A stretch of 64,000 bases of DNA from Paenibacillus sp. FSL R7-0337 (GCF_037969875.1 NZ_CP150218.1:1116001-1180000); one strand, 5' to 3'. Counted from the first letter of the stretch, positions 28,853-39,132 are shown. Notes: a model not told the origin generated them from the sequence alone. Numbers and translations: made by a program.

Positions 28853-30949
28853 TTATTCTGCTAACTCATCGCTGTCGATTACAGCCTCTGTATGATCGCA
28901 TGAAGTACACTGCAGCTTGGTTCCCTGCTTGTTGCGCTTCTCGATCATCCAGGAGCCGCAAGCCGGACAAGGCTTCACTGACGGCTTATCCCAGGAGACA
29001 AAGTCACAGCCCGGATATTGATCGCAGCCGTAGAAGACGCGCCCCTTCTTGCTGCGCCGCTCCACTACCTTGCCTTCATGGCATTTCGGACAGCTTACAC
29101 CGATATCCTTAATGATCGGCTTAGTATTGCGGCATTCCGGAAATCCGGAGCAGGCCAGGAATTTGCCGAACCGGCCCAGCTTATAGACCATTGGCTTGCC
29201 GCATTTCTCACACAGTTCATCGGAGACCTCATCTTCAATCTCAATTTCCTTCATTTCTTCTTCCGCATATAGGAGTCTTTTCTCAAAGGATTCATAGAAC
29301 TGGGCGAGTACCTTCACCCAATTCTCCGCACCTTCCTCCACATGGTCAAGATCCCCTTCCATATGGGCGGTGAATTCCACATTGAGAATTTCTGGGAAGA
29401 ACTCTTCCATTTGCTCTATGATTAGCTCTCCAAGCTCAGTCGGCATGAACTTCTTCTCTTCAATCGCCACGTACCCGCGCTTCTGGATCGTCTCCAGGGT
29501 CGGCGCATAGGTACTTGGACGGCCTATGCCCAGTTCCTCAAGCGTCTTGACGAGACGGGCTTCTGTATATCTTGGCGGCGGCTGGGTGAAATGCTGCTTC
29601 GGCTCGATCTCGCGCTTCACCAGCTCATCGCCTGCCTTCAGCTGCGGCAGAAATTTCTCTTCGTCTGTCGTGCCGTCATCATTGCCTTCCACATACACCT
29701 TCATGAATCCCGGGAACGAGACCTTGGACCCTACCGCTCTAAATATCGCTGTACCGGCTGTTATGTCTACCGACAATGTATCCAGCACCGCAGAAGACAT
29801 CTGACTGGACACAAAACGCTCCCATACCAGCTTATACAGCCGGAATTGATCACGGCTCATGAATTCCTTGACCATATCCGGCTCGCGCAGTGCAGAAGTC
29901 GGACGGATCGCCTCATGCGCATCTTGGGCGCCCGCAGCCTTCTTGGAATATTGGCGCGGCGTCTCGGGAATGAACTTCTCACCGTATTTGGCTTGGATCA
30001 GCTCCTTGGCTTCATCCTGGGCTGTAGTGGATAGACGCGTGGAATCCGTACGCATATAAGTGATTAATCCGACAGTGCCTTCCTTGCCCAGCTCAACTCC
30101 CTCATAGAGTTGCTGTGCGACAGACATCGTCTTGGACGCGCGGAAGCCCAGCTTACGGGCAGCCTCCTGCTGCAGTGAGCTTGTTGTGAACGGAGCGGAT
30201 GGATGACGCTGTCTCTCTTTCTCCTTTACTTCTTTGACCTGGAAGGCCGCGTTCTTAATCGCTTCCAGCACTTCCTGCACATCGCTCTCCTGGCCCAGTT
30301 CCTTCTTCTCGCCGTTCAGCCGGTGGAACTTGGCTTCGAATTCAGAATCCCGAATCGCTAGCTTAGCAGTAATGCTCCAGTATTCTGTAGGAATGAATTC
30401 GGAAATTTCATTCTCCCGGTCCATCACAATCTTGACCGCTACCGATTGTACCCGTCCGGCGGAGAGGCCTTTTTTGACTTTCTTCCATAATAGAGGGCTA
30501 ATCTTGTAACCGACAAGCCGGTCCAGAATCCGCCGCGCCTGCTGGGCGTTCACCAGATCCATATTTATCTTGCGCGGTGTCTTGAAGGCATCCTTCACCG
30601 CCTGCTTGGTAATTTCATTGAAGACCACCCGGCATTCCTGAGTGTTGTCCAAATTCAGTGCATTTGCCAAATGCCAGGCAATGGCTTCCCCTTCGCGGTC
30701 CGGGTCGGCTGCGAGATAAACTTTTTTGACTTTTTTGCTGGCATCCTTAAGTTCCTTCAAGATAGAACCCTTGCCCCGGATCGTTATATATTTGGGATTG
30801 AACTGATTCTCCACATCCACACCGATCTGGCTTTTTGGCAAATCTATGATATGCCCCATTGATGCCTTAACAATATATTTGCTGCCCAGATATTTACCAA
30901 TCGTTTTTGCTTTTGATGGTGATTCTACAATAACCAACGCATCTGCCAT
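28853..30949 (-). CDS. topA: DNA topoisomerase I
   Basis: Relaxes negative supercoils by single-strand passage. Toprim domain (1-140, [25 protein letters not shown]), catalytic Tyr298 in [14 protein letters not shown], and three C-terminal zinc-ribbon repeats with paired cysteines ([34 protein letters not shown]). ATG after GGGAGG gives [10 protein letters not shown]; five upstream in-frame codons are part of the leader. 698 residues. Confidence 0.97.
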   Translation of the reverse strand: MADALVIVESPSKAKTIGKYLGSKYIVKASMGHIIDLPKSQIGVDVENQFNPKYITIRGKGSILKELKDASKKVKKVYLAADPDREGEAIAWHLANALNLDNTQECRVVFNEITKQAVKDAFKTPRKINMDLVNAQQARRILDRLVGYKISPLLWKKVKKGLSAGRVQSVAVKIVMDRENEISEFIPTEYWSITAKLAIRDSEFEAKFHRLNGEKKELGQESDVQEVLEAIKNAAFQVKEVKEKERQRHPSAPFTTSSLQQEAARKLGFRASKTMSVAQQLYEGVELGKEGTVGLITYMRTDSTRLSTTAQDEAKELIQAKYGEKFIPETPRQYSKKAAGAQDAHEAIRPTSALREPDMVKEFMSRDQFRLYKLVWERFVSSQMSSAVLDTLSVDITAGTAIFRAVGSKVSFPGFMKVYVEGNDDGTTDEEKFLPQLKAGDELVKREIEPKQHFTQPPPRYTEARLVKTLEELGIGRPSTYAPTLETIQKRGYVAIEEKKFMPTELGELIIEQMEEFFPEILNVEFTAHMEGDLDHVEEGAENWVKVLAQFYESFEKRLLYAEEEMKEIEIEDEVSDELCEKCGKPMVYKLGRFGKFLACSGFPECRNTKPIIKDIGVSCPKCHEGKVVERRSKKGRVFYGCDQYPGCDFVSWDKPSVKPCPACGSWMIEKRNKQGTKLQCTSCDHTEAVIDSDELAE

Positions 30950-31048
30950 AGGTTTTCCTCCCAAAAGTTCGTAAACAGATCACCTCCTGAACCAGTCCTC
31001 GGACCCGGCTGAACCAGGATGTCTATGCTTACCACAGTTACTTCTATA

Positions 31049-32167
31049 TTAAATTACCTTATAAATTGCACCCGGTAATTGTGTTACCGCTTTTTTTATG
31101 ATTAAAGATAACAGAACTGAATGCAAATGTCCAAAATCCCACCTCGTTGACGCCAGCAGTTCATCGAGTGTAAACGGGCCTTGATGCAGTATATGGTAAA
31201 GGTGCAGCTCCTCACTTGTCAATTTCTTTTCCATCAGATCGGCTGGACTCTCTTGCTCTAATGCTCCTGCTAAAGCTGATTCAGCCCCCTTGGAAGGAAG
31301 GTAGGAGACGTATTCTTCCACAATATCTGAGGCGCAGGTTACCAGCTTCGCACCTTGCTTAATCAACTCCAGTGCCCCTCTGCTCTTGGGAGAGGTCAGC
31401 GGCCCCGGTACGGCAAACACATCCCTACCTGCTTCAAGCGCAGCATCAGCGGTGATCAGGGACCCGCTGCGGCTATCTGCTTCCACTACCAGTGTTCCCA
31501 GTGACAGACCTGCGATAATCCGGTTGCGCTGCGGGAATAATCCGGGATGACTCGGAGTTCCGATAGGATATTCGCTAAGAACCAGCCCTTCCCGCGAAAT
31601 CTGCCGCTCCAGCTCACGGTTATCCGGAGGATAGACCTTATTGAGGCCGGTTGCCACCACGGCAATAGTCCCTCCTGCACCGCCTAGCGCCGCTTCATGA
31701 CAGACACTGTCAATCCCCCTCGCCAGGCCGCTTACAACCGTGAGACCGGCTGCACTTAGCTGTCCCGCCAGCATCTCCCCCACTTTGCGCCCATAAGCGG
31801 TAGGCACCCGGGTCCCAACCATAGCAACAGAGGGACGGGAAGCCAGCTCCAGACGGCCACGATAGTACAATACCCAAGGCGGCTGAGGGGTTTCCCGCAG
31901 CTGCATAGGATAGTGATCGTCCAGAATGGTGACCATCGCTACACCGCTTTCTTCCATTAAAGAGCGGCGCTTCAGCACCCATGCTTCATTAAAGTCTACA
32001 GCCAGGCGCGCGGATATCACACCGTTGATTCCAACCCTCTCCCATTCCTCAGCAGAACAGGAGAAGACAGCATTCGTCAAAAGACCCGCCCGGCGGATCT
32101 TGTCGATACTTTTCCACCCTATCCCCTCCATCTCATGCAGACCGAACAATAGCTCCCGAAGTTCCAT
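31049..32167 (-). CDS. dprA: DprA/Smf DNA-processing protein
   Basis: Loads RecA on incoming single-stranded DNA in natural transformation. N-terminal SAM-like helical region, Rossmann core with VGTRVPTAYG, VVSGLARGIDSVCHEAAL and FPQRNRIIAGLS, and a C-terminal winged-helix. 372 residues. Lies between topA and sucD as in B. subtilis; together with comM (36138) it suggests a transformation capacity. Confidence 0.96.
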   Translation of the reverse strand: MELRELLFGLHEMEGIGWKSIDKIRRAGLLTNAVFSCSAEEWERVGINGVISARLAVDFNEAWVLKRRSLMEESGVAMVTILDDHYPMQLRETPQPPWVLYYRGRLELASRPSVAMVGTRVPTAYGRKVGEMLAGQLSAAGLTVVSGLARGIDSVCHEAALGGAGGTIAVVATGLNKVYPPDNRELERQISREGLVLSEYPIGTPSHPGLFPQRNRIIAGLSLGTLVVEADSRSGSLITADAALEAGRDVFAVPGPLTSPKSRGALELIKQGAKLVTCASDIVEEYVSYLPSKGAESALAGALEQESPADLMEKKLTSEELHLYHILHQGPFTLDELLASTRWDFGHLHSVLLSLIIKKAVTQLPGAIYKVI

Positions 32168-32234
32168 ATGTATTCTCTCCCCGTGCGGAAGGGCCAGCCT
32201 TCCTTATTGTCTTAAACCCAACCTGACTTAAACC

Positions 32235-32281
32235 AAAAAAAGCAACCTTTCATCCGCATAATCCGGGACAAAAGGTTGCTT
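32235..32281 (-). terminator. Rho-independent terminator of sucCD
   Basis: On the minus strand AAGCAACCTTT pairs with AAAGGTTGCTT across an 18-base loop, followed at once by seven T. It lies about 140 bp past sucD and upstream of dprA. Confidence 0.85.
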
Positions 32282-32333
32282 ACCTTCAACATTCATTATA
32301 CCTGCTTCAGCAGGAAAAGCTGTGACCAAACAA

Positions 32334-32385
32334 CCCCACAAAGTGGAGATTTAGCTTCGATGATAACTCAGGTACTTTGCGGGGA
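32334..32385 (-). repeat. Dispersed hairpin repeat B, copy 1 (downstream of sucD)
   Basis: Imperfect inverted repeat: arms CCCCACAAAGT and ACTTTGCGGGG enclose a centre with CTTCGATG. The second copy (44939-44990) shares three blocks, including the 20-base block ACTCAGGTACTTTGCGGGGA. Both copies lie just after the stop of a minus-strand gene. Confidence 0.7.
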
Positions 32386-32418
32386 CCCCAAAACATTTCG
32401 AACTAGCGTAGAAGCGCT

Positions 32419-33348
32419 CTAGTGGGTTGTGAAGGCATTCAGGATGCCGCGTTCCTCAAGCACACTGACGAGGGTAGAGCCCATTTCAGCAGGTGTTGGC
32501 GCTACCTTAATGCCGCAGGACTCCAGCACAGCGATCTTCTCGCTCGCCGTCCCTTTACCGCCAGAAATGATTGCCCCGGCGTGACCCATCCGTTTGCCCG
32601 GAGGTGCCGTGACCCCGCCGATGAAGCCCACTACAGGCTTGGTCATGTTCTCTTTGATCCACAGCGCTGCTTCTTCCTCAGCTGCGCCGCCGATCTCACC
32701 GATCATAATAACAGCTTTAGTGCCCGGATCTTCATTGAACAGCTTAAGGATGTCGATGAACTCCGAGCCCTTCACCGGGTCCCCCCCGATGCCCACCGCT
32801 GAGGATTGGCCGATTCCGCGCTCCGTCAGCTGATGTACGGCCTCATAGGTCAAGGTTCCGCTTCGGGAGACTACACCGACATACCCCGGCTTATGAATAT
32901 AACCAGGCATAATGCCGATTTTGCATTCTCCAGGCGTGATGACACCCGGACAGTTGGGACCGATCAGCACTGTGGAGCGGCCCTCCATGTATCTGGACAC
33001 TTTGACCATATCGAGCACCGGAATGCCTTCTGTGATACAAATGACCAGGTCCATCTCTGCATCCACCGCTTCCATAATCGAATCTGCGGCAAAAGCAGGC
33101 GGTACGTAAATGACACTTGCAGTTGCACCAGTGGCAGCCTTAGCTGCAACAACCGTGTCGAAGACAGGCAGACTCTTCTCGGTGCCGTTGTCCAGGGTAA
33201 TCTGAACCGTAGTGCCCCCCTTGCCCGGTGTTACACCGCCAACCATCTGAGTACCGTAGTCCAGCGCGCCTTTTGTATGAAATAAACCCGTAGCGCCGGT
33301 AATTCCCTGGGTGATGACTTTCGTATTTTTATCTACAAGAATGCTCAT
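32419..33348 (-). CDS. sucD: Succinyl-CoA ligase alpha subunit
   Basis: TCA-cycle step interconverting succinyl-CoA and succinate with NDP phosphorylation. N-terminal CoA-binding Rossmann fold ([12 protein letters not shown]), [12 protein letters not shown], and the phospho-His in [17 protein letters not shown] gives [11 protein letters not shown]; an upstream in-frame stretch is leader. 309 residues, 66 bp after sucC. Confidence 0.97.
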   Translation of the reverse strand: MSILVDKNTKVITQGITGATGLFHTKGALDYGTQMVGGVTPGKGGTTVQITLDNGTEKSLPVFDTVVAAKAATGATASVIYVPPAFAADSIMEAVDAEMDLVICITEGIPVLDMVKVSRYMEGRSTVLIGPNCPGVITPGECKIGIMPGYIHKPGYVGVVSRSGTLTYEAVHQLTERGIGQSSAVGIGGDPVKGSEFIDILKLFNEDPGTKAVIMIGEIGGAAEEEAALWIKENMTKPVVGFIGGVTAPPGKRMGHAGAIISGGKGTASEKIAVLESCGIKVAPTPAEMGSTLVSVLEERGILNAFTTH

Positions 33349-33414
33349 GCGATAGGTCACATCCTCACTTATATTGTCGAATACGAGACTGGCTCCCCAC
33401 AAAGGCAGCTATGC

Positions 33415-34572
33415 TTACACAAGAGCAACGATTTTGCGGGCACCGTCCGCCATGGAATCAGCAGCAACGATATTCAGTCCGGAGCCGGCGAGAATCTCCT
33501 TGCCCAGTGCCACATTCGTGCCCTCAAGACGTACGACCAGCGGCTTGGTTAAGCCAAGCTGTCTTGCCGCTTCGACTACACCGGTAGCGATGACATCACA
33601 ACGCATAATTCCGCCGAAAATATTAACAAAGATACCGTTCACCTTGTCATCGGACAGGATGATTTTGAAAGCTTCCGTTACCTTCTCAGTTGTCGCACCG
33701 CCCCCTACATCGAGGAAGTTGGCCGGTTCGCCGCCATAATATTTAATGATATCCATAGTTGCCATCGCCAGGCCCGCACCGTTCACCATACAGCCGATGT
33801 TGCCGTCCAGTGCGATGTAGCTGAGGTCGAATTTGGACGCTTCGATTTCTTTGGCATCCTCTTCGTCCAGATCACGCAGCTCCAGGATATCCTTGTGGCG
33901 GAACAGACTGTTGGAATCGAAGTTAAGCTTAGCATCAAGCGCCATCACATTACCGTCAGCAGTAACAACCAGCGGGTTGATCTCCGCAATTGAGCAATCT
34001 TTATCCACAAAAGCCAGATATAGCGCTTGCATGAACTTGACTGCTTTGTTCACCAATTCGGGAGGAATAGCGATACTGTAAGCCAGTTTGCGCGCCTGGA
34101 AGGTCTGAAGCCCCACCGCCGGATCCACGATTTCCTTAAAAATCTTCTCGGGATGTGTAGCCGCCACCTCTTCAATCTCCGTACCGCCCTCTTCGGATGC
34201 CATCATGACGACACGTCCGGAAGCGCGGTCCACAACCAGACCAATATAATATTCTTTGACAATCTGACAGCCCTCTTCAATCAGCAGCCGCTTCACTACC
34301 TTGCCTTCGGGTCCCGTCTGATGGGTGACCAGTGTCTTGCCAAGGATCTCGGACGCATACGCGCGAACCTCATCACTGTTCTTCGCCACCTTGACGCCGC
34401 CGGCTTTGCCGCGTCCGCCAGCATGAATCTGCGCTTTGACTACAACCACAGGTGTACCCAGCGCTGCGGCAGCTTCCACTGCTTCGTCCACTGTATAAGC
34501 AACTTTTCCGTTCGGTACGGCTACGCCATACTTCTTAAGTACTTCTTTTCCCTGATACTCGTGGATATTCAT
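33415..34572 (-). CDS. sucC: Succinyl-CoA ligase beta subunit
   Basis: ATP-grasp subunit that binds nucleotide and succinate. Starts [20 protein letters not shown], has [14 protein letters not shown] and the C-terminal [16 protein letters not shown]. 385 residues. First gene of sucC-sucD. Confidence 0.97.
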   Translation of the reverse strand: MNIHEYQGKEVLKKYGVAVPNGKVAYTVDEAVEAAAALGTPVVVVKAQIHAGGRGKAGGVKVAKNSDEVRAYASEILGKTLVTHQTGPEGKVVKRLLIEEGCQIVKEYYIGLVVDRASGRVVMMASEEGGTEIEEVAATHPEKIFKEIVDPAVGLQTFQARKLAYSIAIPPELVNKAVKFMQALYLAFVDKDCSIAEINPLVVTADGNVMALDAKLNFDSNSLFRHKDILELRDLDEEDAKEIEASKFDLSYIALDGNIGCMVNGAGLAMATMDIIKYYGGEPANFLDVGGGATTEKVTEAFKIILSDDKVNGIFVNIFGGIMRCDVIATGVVEAARQLGLTKPLVVRLEGTNVALGKEILAGSGLNIVAADSMADGARKIVALV

Positions 34573-34804
34573 TCCGGAAGCCTCCTAAAGTGTTGCGGTG
34601 ACCTGTGCAGGCAGCCTGCGGTCATTCCGCATTCCGTTTTGATTGTCCAAAGCCGGGTCCAGACCGGTTGTTAACCGGCAATATCCCGGTACAAGCAGAG
34701 CGCCGGCGCCTGAAGCATACGCTGCAAACGGTACAGTTCTCTGCCAGTAGCATATAGTTCCTATCACAAGGTGATATCTATAATTACCTATATGCCAGAA
34801 TGTG

Positions 34805-34845
34805 AAACCCAGAATATTGTAACATGTTTTAAAAACGCTTTCCTT
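34805..34845 (-). promoter_or_regulatory. Possible sucC promoter with a weak cre-like sequence
   Basis: A TACAAT -10 candidate on the minus strand, preceded by AAACATGT, has no good -35. A cre-like GGAAAGCGTTTTTA (34830-34843) lies about where the -35 should be but misses two fixed positions of the CcpA consensus. The rest of the 412-bp gap 34573-34984 holds repeat A copy 1 and no gene. Confidence 0.3.
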
Positions 34846-34918
34846 AAAAACTTTCACTATTTATACATACATTTTCGCTCGGTTTCATGCCGGAATGCGA
34901 ACGATTGCATTGACATCC

Positions 34919-34961
34919 ATGCAGAAACGGCTTTACCGCCCTTATTCAGGACGGTGAAACC
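34919..34961. repeat. Dispersed hairpin repeat A, copy 1 (downstream of ohrR)
   Basis: Palindromic element with outer AGAAACGG... and ...GGTGAAACC arms and inner CCGCCC/GGACGG pairing. It is the most diverged of four copies (others at 36045, 57745, 63496), 24 bp after the ohrR stop. Confidence 0.6.
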
Positions 34962-34984
34962 TATACTCTTATATGGGAGCGAGA

Positions 34985-35455
34985 CTACGATTTCGAATTG
35001 CTAACGTTAGCTTCATGCACCCGGTTCAGGAGATTTTTGAACTGTCCCAGCAAGTCTATGAACTCTACCGGGGAGAGCATCGTGCCTTCTGCCATTTTGC
35101 CGGGAATGCCCATAGCATCCTGCCGCAGCGCTAAGCCTTGGGCTGTTAATGAAATCAGCACCTTCCGCTCATCCTGTAAAGAACGTTCACGCAAAATTAG
35201 TCCTGCAGCCTGCAGACGCTTGAGCAGCGGAGTCAGCGTCCCTGAATCGAGGAACAGAGCTTCACCCAGCTCCTTGACTGTACATTGCTGTCTCTCCCAC
35301 AGGACCAGCATAACCAGATACTGCGAATACGTTAATCCGATCTTATCCAGATGAGGCTGGTATAGCTTCGTAAATTCACGCGAACACGCATAAATCGTAA
35401 AGCAGAGCTGGTTCTCCAGCATAAGCTCAGGGGTTGTAGTAGATTCTTTTTGCAT
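34985..35455 (-). CDS. ohrR: OhrR, organic-peroxide-sensing MarR repressor
   Basis: MarR-family repressor oxidised by organic hydroperoxides. LENQLCFTIYACSREFTKLY aligns with B. subtilis OhrR; the reactive Cys is C18. The winged helix contains LGEALFLDSGTLTPLLKRL and DERKVLISLT. A second cysteine (C24) six residues on is notable, because the B. subtilis protein has Ser there. Divergent from ohr, the expected target. Confidence 0.93.
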   Translation of the reverse strand: MQKESTTTPELMLENQLCFTIYACSREFTKLYQPHLDKIGLTYSQYLVMLVLWERQQCTVKELGEALFLDSGTLTPLLKRLQAAGLILRERSLQDERKVLISLTAQGLALRQDAMGIPGKMAEGTMLSPVEFIDLLGQFKNLLNRVHEANVSNSKS

Positions 35456-35530
35456 TTCTTCTTCACCTGCCTTTGTGACATTAGTTTATCACAATTCATC
35501 CATAATATCATGTTAATAGCGGGAAATAGA

Positions 35531-35575
35531 TTGACTTTTATTTTAATTGTGTTAAATTTAGTTGTGTACAATACA
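35531..35575 (+). promoter_or_regulatory. ohr promoter and probable OhrR operator
   Basis: TTGACT (35531-35536) is followed by TAAATT after 16 bases. The same stretch carries near-repeats TTAATTGTGT and TTTAGTTGTGT, then TACAAT. This AT-rich TTGTGT/TACAAT pattern resembles the B. subtilis OhrR operator and overlaps the promoter, which fits repression. Confidence 0.55.
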
Positions 35576-35603
35576 TTATGAAAACGAACGGGAGCGATTA
35601 AAT

Positions 35604-36032
35604 ATGATGACCATCCAACAGAAAATGTACGAAACAACAGTAAAAGCCGTAGGCGGCAGACAAGGTTCTATCGAATCCGACAGCCCTAAGCTTAATCTTG
35701 CGATTAGCACACCACGCGAAATGGGCGGCGCCGGCGGTGAAGGTACCAATCCTGAGCAGCTGTTCGCAGCCGGATACTCCGCTTGCTTCGACAGCGCGCT
35801 GAATATGGTTGCACGTATGGGCAAGGTAAAGATCGAAGGCTCAGAAGTTACGGCTACTGTCAGCTTCGGTAAAGTGGAAGACGGCGGCTTCGGCATTGCC
35901 GTGAAGATGGATGTTCTCGTCAAGGGTGTTGACCGTGAGACCGCCAAGCAACTCGTAGAAGCAGCTCACGGAGCTTGTCCTTACTCCCGCGCGACCCGCG
36001 GCAATATCGAAGTTGAACTAAACGTGCTATAA
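35604..36032 (+). CDS. ohr: Ohr, organic hydroperoxide reductase
   Basis: OsmC/Ohr-family thiol peroxidase that reduces organic hydroperoxides. The two catalytic cysteines are C61 (GYSACFDSAL) and C125 (HGACPYSRATRGN). 142 residues. ATG with GGGAG upstream gives MMTIQQKMYETTVKAVGG; the reading frame extends 14 codons upstream without a ribosome-binding site. Divergent from ohrR. Confidence 0.97.
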   Translation: MMTIQQKMYETTVKAVGGRQGSIESDSPKLNLAISTPREMGGAGGEGTNPEQLFAAGYSACFDSALNMVARMGKVKIEGSEVTATVSFGKVEDGGFGIAVKMDVLVKGVDRETAKQLVEAAHGACPYSRATRGNIEVELNVL

Positions 36033-36044
36033 GAATAGCTTCCC

Positions 36045-36094
36045 AAGTGGAAACGGCATTGCCGTCCTTTTAAAGGACGGTACCGTTTCAGCAT
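36045..36094. repeat. Dispersed hairpin repeat A, copy 2 (between ohr and comM)
   Basis: GTGGAAACGG...CCGTCCTTT pairs with AAAGGACGGTACCGTTTC to form a long hairpin. It sits 13 bp after the ohr stop in a convergent gap and has no strong T-run, so it may act as a 3'-end structure for both genes. Confidence 0.75.
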
Positions 36095-36137
36095 GCCATC
36101 CCCCTGCCCGGCGGCCCCGGACGGGGGTTTTGGCGTG

Positions 36138-37829
36138 TCAGGCTTCCTCCTCCACCATGACCTGCCTATCCAGATTGCGGTATTGGACTGCTTCAGCCAG
36201 ATGCGCAGCGCTAATCTCCTCCGTTCCTTCCAAATCGGCAATCGTGCGGGCCAGCTTAATAATCCGGTCATGCGCCCGCATGCTAAGCCCGAGACTCTCC
36301 AGAATACTGCTGAGCAGCATCTCCTCTTCCGGCCGCAGCGCAGCATAACGGCGAAGCGCCGCCCCAGACAGCTCGCTGTTCCAGGAGATCGGTAGAGTGT
36401 TATACCGCTTCGCCTGAATGGCTTGAGCCCGCAGAACCTCAGAACGCATCTGTGCCGTTGAGACCGGAGGTACACTCCTGTCGCCTTCTCTTGGACGCGG
36501 CACATCAACCTGCATATCCATCCGGTCCAGCAGCGGACCCGAGATTTTGCCCCGGTACTTAGCGATTTTGGCCGGACTGCAGCTGCACCTCTGTTCCGCA
36601 TTGCCATTACCAAGAAATCCGCACATGCAGGGATTCATGGAGCAAGCGAGCAGGAACTGGGCCGGGAAGGTGAAGGATGCCCGTGCCCTGCTGATTGTGA
36701 CAATCCCATCCTCCAGCGGCTGACGGAGCACTTCAAGCACAGTCCGGGAGAACTCGGGCAGCTCGTCCAGGAAGAGAATACCGCGGTGCGCAAGGCTAAC
36801 TTCCCCCGGCTTCGGAATTCCTCCCCCGCCGATCAATCCGGCTGCTGAGATGGTATGATGCGGTGAACGAAACGGACGTTCCCGCAGCAAGCCGCCTCCG
36901 CCGTCTCTAAGCTTCCCGGCAGCACTGAATATCTTCATCACCTCAAGCGATTCTTGATCGGTAAGATCGGGAAGAATTCCGGGTAACCGCTTAATCAACA
37001 TGGTCTTCCCCGTACCTGGAGGGCCGATCAGAATAATATTGTGCATCCCGGCAGCCGCAATCGTAAGCGCCCGCTTCACATGATTCTGGCCAATAACATC
37101 GCTGTAATCTTCATTCATTAGCTGCTTCACCCCAAGCTGGGAAGGAATCTTCTCCGCTGGCTCAGAACGATATCTCAAATGGTCAAGGGACAAAGCCAGA
37201 ACGGGCGGACGTTTCCTGGAAGACGCTTCAGCACTCACAGATACTGATACTGGAAACGGTAAATCAGCCTGCAGCAGCTCAGACCCGGCCACTTCAGATC
37301 GTTCAACCGAATTCGGCGGAATAATCTGACCGGGCTGAGGCAGCTCCCGCAGATGCCCGGCAGTGTACACCTTCATTCCCGCGATCAACGCAGCTTCCGC
37401 CGCATTGCCGGGTGGCACCAGGACAGCATGAATTCCGGCCTGCCGCGCAGCCTGGGCCATAGATAATACCCCATTTACCGGCCGCAGACTTCCGTCCAGC
37501 GCAAGCTCACCAATCAGCAGCATCTGCCCGGCTTCCGGCATGACAAGCTGGCCGCTGGTCGTCAGTATCCCCAGGGCAATCGCCAGATCAAACGCCGAGC
37601 CCTCCTTGCGCAGATCCGCCGGGGCCAGATTAATCGTCACCCGCTGCTGGGGATAGCTGTACCCGCAATTTTTGACAGCGGCCCGCACCCGTTCGACCGC
37701 TTCCCTGACTGCCGAATCTGGCAGGCCGATAATAATGGTCTGCGGCAAGCCGTTAGCCAGATCCACCTCTACTCCAATCATTACACCTTCAATGCCATAC
37801 AGGCATGCGCTATGCATTTTTCCGTACAC
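36138..37829 (-). CDS. comM: ComM/YifB family AAA+ helicase-like protein
   Basis: Mg-chelatase-like AAA+ protein; ComM acts as a branch-migration helicase in natural transformation. N-terminal chelatase-like domain (VGIGLPDSAVREAVER-like), Walker A GPPGTGKTML, FRSPHHTISAAGLIGGG, LDELPEF, and a C-terminal helical domain. 563 residues, about 50 longer than usual because of an extra segment near 170-225. GTG start after AGAGGTG, a site buried in a predicted hairpin (37834-37895). Confidence 0.9.
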   Translation of the reverse strand: MYGKMHSACLYGIEGVMIGVEVDLANGLPQTIIIGLPDSAVREAVERVRAAVKNCGYSYPQQRVTINLAPADLRKEGSAFDLAIALGILTTSGQLVMPEAGQMLLIGELALDGSLRPVNGVLSMAQAARQAGIHAVLVPPGNAAEAALIAGMKVYTAGHLRELPQPGQIIPPNSVERSEVAGSELLQADLPFPVSVSVSAEASSRKRPPVLALSLDHLRYRSEPAEKIPSQLGVKQLMNEDYSDVIGQNHVKRALTIAAAGMHNIILIGPPGTGKTMLIKRLPGILPDLTDQESLEVMKIFSAAGKLRDGGGGLLRERPFRSPHHTISAAGLIGGGGIPKPGEVSLAHRGILFLDELPEFSRTVLEVLRQPLEDGIVTISRARASFTFPAQFLLACSMNPCMCGFLGNGNAEQRCSCSPAKIAKYRGKISGPLLDRMDMQVDVPRPREGDRSVPPVSTAQMRSEVLRAQAIQAKRYNTLPISWNSELSGAALRRYAALRPEEEMLLSSILESLGLSMRAHDRIIKLARTIADLEGTEEISAAHLAEAVQYRNLDRQVMVEEEA

Positions 37830-37833
37830 AAAT

Positions 37834-37895
37834 AAGCACCTCTTCTCCAGAAATACGCCCGCAGCGGGCGTTCGTTTCCAGGAAAAAAGGTGCTT
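37834..37895 (-). promoter_or_regulatory. 5'-UTR hairpin covering the comM ribosome-binding site
   Basis: On the minus strand AAGCACCTTTTTTCC pairs over 15 positions with GGAGAAGAGGTGCTT, including two G-U pairs, and encloses an inner CGCCCGC/GCGGGCG hairpin. The right arm contains AGAGGTG, the comM ribosome-binding site. Because wobble pairs become C-A mismatches on the other strand, the fold is specific to the comM transcript. Only ATTTGTG follows, so a terminator is unlikely. Confidence 0.6.
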
Positions 37896-38039
37896 CCTCT
37901 TTTTCCGTAAGCTTAATTACACTCAGTATAGCCGTAACCCTACACAAGATGCAAGGTTATTGCGCATATAATGCTGCACAAAAATCAGCTTTTAATAGTC
38001 TTGCATAATTGCGCAATCATGACCAAAGAATCATTTTAT

Positions 38040-38549
38040 TCAGCCTTCTTCACTGGCTACCACCGAATTCCTGATCTGCTCAAAGGACAGCGGGGTGTAA
38101 TTCCAGTGTTCCACACAGATATTAAAATGATGATTGCCTTCATACTTCTGTCCATGAATATGTCCGTGCACATTCACGTAAGGCATATGCTTGTTCATAT
38201 ACATCGGCTCATGCGAGAGCAGAAAAAACTCCTTGTATATCATCGGATACTCACTGACCTCATCAAACCCGGCTTCCAGCCACCAGTTCCGTCCGCGTCC
38301 ACGGTCATGATTGCCAAGAATCAATATCTTGTACCCGTTCAGGGCAGCCACAATGCTTCGGGTATCCTCTTGATTCCTGAAGGAAAAGTCCCCAAGATGA
38401 AAAACTGTGTCCTCCTTGCCTACGACAGCATTCCAGTTCGCAATCATCATCTTGTCCATCTCTTCCGCACCGGCAAAAGGCCGCGATTCAAAATCAATGA
38501 TCAGGTTATGGCCAAAATGATGATCTGAGGTAAAAAATACTTTGGACAA
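38040..38549 (-). CDS. Calcineurin-like metallophosphoesterase
   Basis: Two-metal phosphoesterase of unknown substrate. All family motifs are visible: SDHHFGH (near the start), GDFSF, LGNHDR, SHEPMY and HGHIHG. 169 residues, with no signal peptide and no membrane segment. It lies upstream of comM and downstream of the zinc-ribbon protein gene; no clear operon partner reveals its substrate. Confidence 0.85.
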   Translation of the reverse strand: MSKVFFTSDHHFGHNLIIDFESRPFAGAEEMDKMMIANWNAVVGKEDTVFHLGDFSFRNQEDTRSIVAALNGYKILILGNHDRGRGRNWWLEAGFDEVSEYPMIYKEFFLLSHEPMYMNKHMPYVNVHGHIHGQKYEGNHHFNICVEHWNYTPLSFEQIRNSVVASEEG

Positions 38550-38583
38550 GACCGCTCCCCGCTTTCGCTAAGTGCCTGATTCC

Positions 38584-38997
38584 TTATTCATTCCACTTCC
38601 GTTTGGCTCCGCGCCGGTTCACATCCATTTGTATTAATTCTGCCACGGGCGGCGCTTCCTCATGCTCGATCAGCCATTTGCGCATTTCCTTAATAGCCTC
38701 CACTTGTCCGTTGCCCTTGTCGCGCCAGGTCAGCAGCTCGATCACATTGATGACCAGTGACAAGAGGCTGCTGTTGCTGTCTTGAGTTTTCTCAGCACGC
38801 ATCTTGTGGAATAACGCTTCATTCTCCCAGTCAATCAATATCTCTTCCGCTATTGCAGGCCGCATAACGGTAAATGTCTTATTACAATTACTGCAGCATA
38901 CAACGGATAAGGGCTCTGCGCCAAGTTCCGTTACTATATTATGCTCACAATTTTGGCAAGTAAAGCTTACCTGTATATTCATTGGTTGATTCCTCAT
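38584..38997 (-). CDS. Unknown protein with N-terminal zinc-ribbon-like cysteines
   Basis: 137-residue protein not recognised. Two pairs of cysteines near the N-terminus (CQNC and, about 20 residues on, CSNC) look like a zinc ribbon. The rest is helical and charged, with a basic C-terminus. ATG after GAGGAGGG gives MRNQPMNIQV; six upstream codons overlap that site. It sits between yraN and the phosphoesterase gene on the same strand. Confidence 0.7.
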   Translation of the reverse strand: MRNQPMNIQVSFTCQNCEHNIVTELGAEPLSVVCCSNCNKTFTVMRPAIAEEILIDWENEALFHKMRAEKTQDSNSSLLSLVINVIELLTWRDKGNGQVEAIKEMRKWLIEHEEAPPVAELIQMDVNRRGAKRKWNE

Positions 38998-39132
38998 TCC
39001 GGCAGCCCTCCTCATGGTGGCATTAAAAGTTACACTAATGTTTACCCACTTCTTTTGAGAAATGACCCATGAAGTCCGGCATCTGTCAAGGATAATTGTT
39101 AAATTCTACCCGTTTTTCGCAAACAGAGACCG

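Noticed and set aside
34830..34843. cre site upstream of sucC
   Set aside because: GGAAAGCGTTTTTA misses the first T and the CA end of the consensus; listed only as part of a weak promoter region. The site at 62370 is a full match by contrast.
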